NCBI GenBank assembly: GCA_033721095.1
Contig: JAWWBG010000147.1
Location: forward strand, 1-6,954
From: JAWWBG01 sp033721095
Lineage (GTDB): Bacteria; Actinomycetota; Nitriliruptoria; Nitriliruptorales; Nitriliruptoraceae
Length of the DNA stretch: 6,954 nucleotides
Direction: 5' to 3'
Position 1 is the stretch's first letter, and each line of letters starts with the position of its first letter. Positions 5,577-6,954 of the stretch are shown piece by piece. A program made the translations under genes and the position numbers. The notes beneath the pieces were generated by a model. The model was not told where the DNA came from and ran no database searches. It was given only the letters and a program-made list of their open reading frames with translations.

Positions 5577-6954
5577 ATGGGTTCCCAGGAGTTCGATCAG
5601 AGCCCGGGCCCCGCTCCCTCTCCCGCCAGGCGACACGCCGACCGCGAACCCCCCACACGCTTCGTCTTCGTGACCGGCGGTGTCTCCTCGGCTCTCGGCA
5701 AGGGCATCACGGCCGCGTCCCTCGGCCGACTGCTGAAGGCGCGTGGGCTGAAGGTCTCCCTCCAGAAGCTCGATCCCTACATCAACGTCGACCCCGGCAC
5801 GATGAACCCCTTCGAGCATGGCGAGGTGTTCGTCACCGACGACGGCGGCGAGACCGATCTCGACCTCGGCCACTACGAGCGTTTCGTCGACGAGAACCTC
5901 CTGCGGACGTCCTCGGTGTCCTCGGGCCAGATCTGGTCATCGGTGATCGACAAGGAACGGCGGGGCGACTACCTCGGAAAGACCGTCCAGGTTGTGCCCC
6001 ACATCACCAACGAGATCAAGGATCGAATCCTCGCTGTTGCGGATGACAACGACGTCGTGATCATCGAGGTCGGGGGAACCGTCGGTGACATTGAGGGTCT
6101 CCCGTTCCTGGAGGCCATCCGCCAGCTGCGCCTGGATGTCGGCCGCGAGCGCATCTGCTACGTCCACGTCGCCCTGGTGCCCTTCATCGCGGCGTCCGGT
6201 GAGCTCAAGACCAAGCCAGCACAGCACTCGGTGCGGGAGATTCGCTCGATCGGCATCCAGCCCGACGTGCTCGTCCTGCGTGCCGATCGTGAGCTCGACG
6301 AGACGTTGCGGCGCAAGGTCGCCCTCCAGTGCGACGTCGACGTGGACGCCGTCGTGGCCGCGGTGGACTCCGAATCGCTGTATGCCGTTCCCCTGGCGAT
6401 GCACGAGGAGGGCCTCGACCGCGTGGTCGCGACGCGCCTGGGGCTGCCTGACGTCCAGCCCGACCTGGACGAGTGGCGGGACATGGTCGCGCGTGCCACC
6501 GAGCCACGGGAATCGGTCACGGTCGCGCTGGTTGGCAAGTACGTGGACCTGCCCGACGCCTACCTGTCGGTCGCAGAGGCGTTGCGTCACGGCGGCATGA
6601 AGCACGGTGTTGCGGTGGACATCCGCTGGGTGACCTCCGACGACATCACGGCGGGCTCGGTGGAGGCGATCCTCCATGACTGCGACGCGATCGTGGTCCC
6701 GGGGGGATTCGGCTACCGCGGGTTCGAGGGCAAGATCCAGGCGGTACGCCATGCCCGCGAGCATGACGTGCCGTACCTGGGGTTGTGCCTGGGCCTCCAC
6801 GCAGCGGTCATCGAGTTCGCCCGCAATGTCGTGGGCCTCGAGGAGGCCAACTCCGCCGAGTTCGCCCCCACGACCCCGCACCCCGTCATCGATCTGATGC
6901 CCGACCAGCGCGACGTCACCGACAAGGGCGGGACCATGCGGCTGGGCTCCTATC
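5577..6954 (+). CDS. pyrG: CTP synthase, 3'-truncated by the window edge
   Basis: CTP synthase makes CTP from UTP, ATP and glutamine in the cytoplasm, as the last step of pyrimidine nucleotide synthesis. The 459 visible residues cover the whole synthetase domain and most of the glutaminase domain; about 90 C-terminal residues, with the catalytic His and Glu, lie beyond the edge. Motifs are FVFVTGGVSSALGKGI (29-44, P-loop with K42), KLDPYINVDPGTMNPFEHGE (64-83), DGGETDLDLGHYERF (about 89-103) and EVGGTVGDIEG (164-174, Mg/UTP region). The glutaminase domain has the oxyanion loop GGFG (376-379) and the nucleophile C404 in GLCLGLH. H408 replaces the usual Gln of C-x-G-x-Q; the class I amidotransferase pattern tolerates His. 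Residues 1-28 are a Pro/Arg-rich extension before the normal start. ATG 5577 is fixed by AGGAGG 4 nt upstream, and no nearer start codon fits the fold. Confidence 0.96.
   Translation, partial: MGSQEFDQSPGPAPSPARRHADREPPTRFVFVTGGVSSALGKGITAASLGRLLKARGLKVSLQKLDPYINVDPGTMNPFEHGEVFVTDDGGETDLDLGHYERFVDENLLRTSSVSSGQIWSSVIDKERRGDYLGKTVQVVPHITNEIKDRILAVADDNDVVIIEVGGTVGDIEGLPFLEAIRQLRLDVGRERICYVHVALVPFIAASGELKTKPAQHSVREIRSIGIQPDVLVLRADRELDETLRRKVALQCDVDVDAVVAAVDSESLYAVPLAMHEEGLDRVVATRLGLPDVQPDLDEWRDMVARATEPRESVTVALVGKYVDLPDAYLSVAEALRHGGMKHGVAVDIRWVTSDDITAGSVEAILHDCDAIVVPGGFGYRGFEGKIQAVRHAREHDVPYLGLCLGLHAAVIEFARNVVGLEEANSAEFAPTTPHPVIDLMPDQRDVTDKGGTMRLGSY

Noticed and set aside
5937..6881. Open frame of 314 codons on the minus strand across pyrG
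   Set aside because: It mirrors the conserved PyrG coding sequence; the pattern is explained by codon bias on the plus strand.
1..6954. CRISPR array, prophage, insertion sequence, toxin-antitoxin, defence or biosynthetic cluster
   Set aside because: I found no spaced direct repeats, terminal inverted repeats, transposase, tRNA-linked attachment site or compositional break. All genes are housekeeping or envelope genes with the same codon style.

Overview
The window is high-GC, densely coding DNA from a chromosome of the Actinomycetota. The evidence is the gene order, small acidic protein / tlyA / nadK / recN / envelope protein / pyrG, which is the actinobacterial arrangement (in Mycobacterium tuberculosis it is Rv1693-tlyA-ppnK-recN-Rv1697-Rv1698-pyrG). 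The coding style (GTG starts, GTGA and TGATG junctions, leaderless starts) agrees. The sequence differs enough from mycobacteria and Streptomyces that I suspect a deeper-branching class such as Nitriliruptoria or Acidimicrobiia, but I cannot place it from the sequence alone.

Layout. Positions 1-110 hold the 5' end of a minus-strand gene, possibly a metallo-beta-lactamase-fold hydrolase. A 215-bp divergent spacer (111-325) carries one promoter for each direction. A stand-alone RibD C-terminal-type reductase follows (326-1012). After a short spacer with a possible hairpin and a new promoter come a 53-residue acidic protein (1100-1261), tlyA (1267-2082), nadK (2079-2930) and recN (2930-4660). 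These lie 5 nt apart or overlap, so they read as one transcription unit. A membrane-anchored LytM/M23-domain protein (4671-5438) starts at what looks like its own leaderless promoter, whose -10 box contains the recN stop codon. A 138-bp spacer with a promoter and a strong ribosome binding site leads to pyrG, which runs off the right edge.

Functionally the window is housekeeping: rRNA 2'-O-methylation (TlyA), NADP supply (NAD kinase), double-strand-break repair (RecN), CTP synthesis (PyrG) and a probable pyrimidine/riboflavin-type reductase. I see no mobile element, CRISPR array, tRNA, rRNA, toxin-antitoxin or defence module, and no convincing new multigene system. Three things deserve a second look. 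First, the LytM-domain protein lacks the first zinc-ligand histidine and sits where other Actinomycetota keep the cell-separation genes steA-steB. Second, TAG-starting -10 boxes lie directly before several genes, two with leaderless geometry. Third, the small acidic protein always seems to travel with tlyA.
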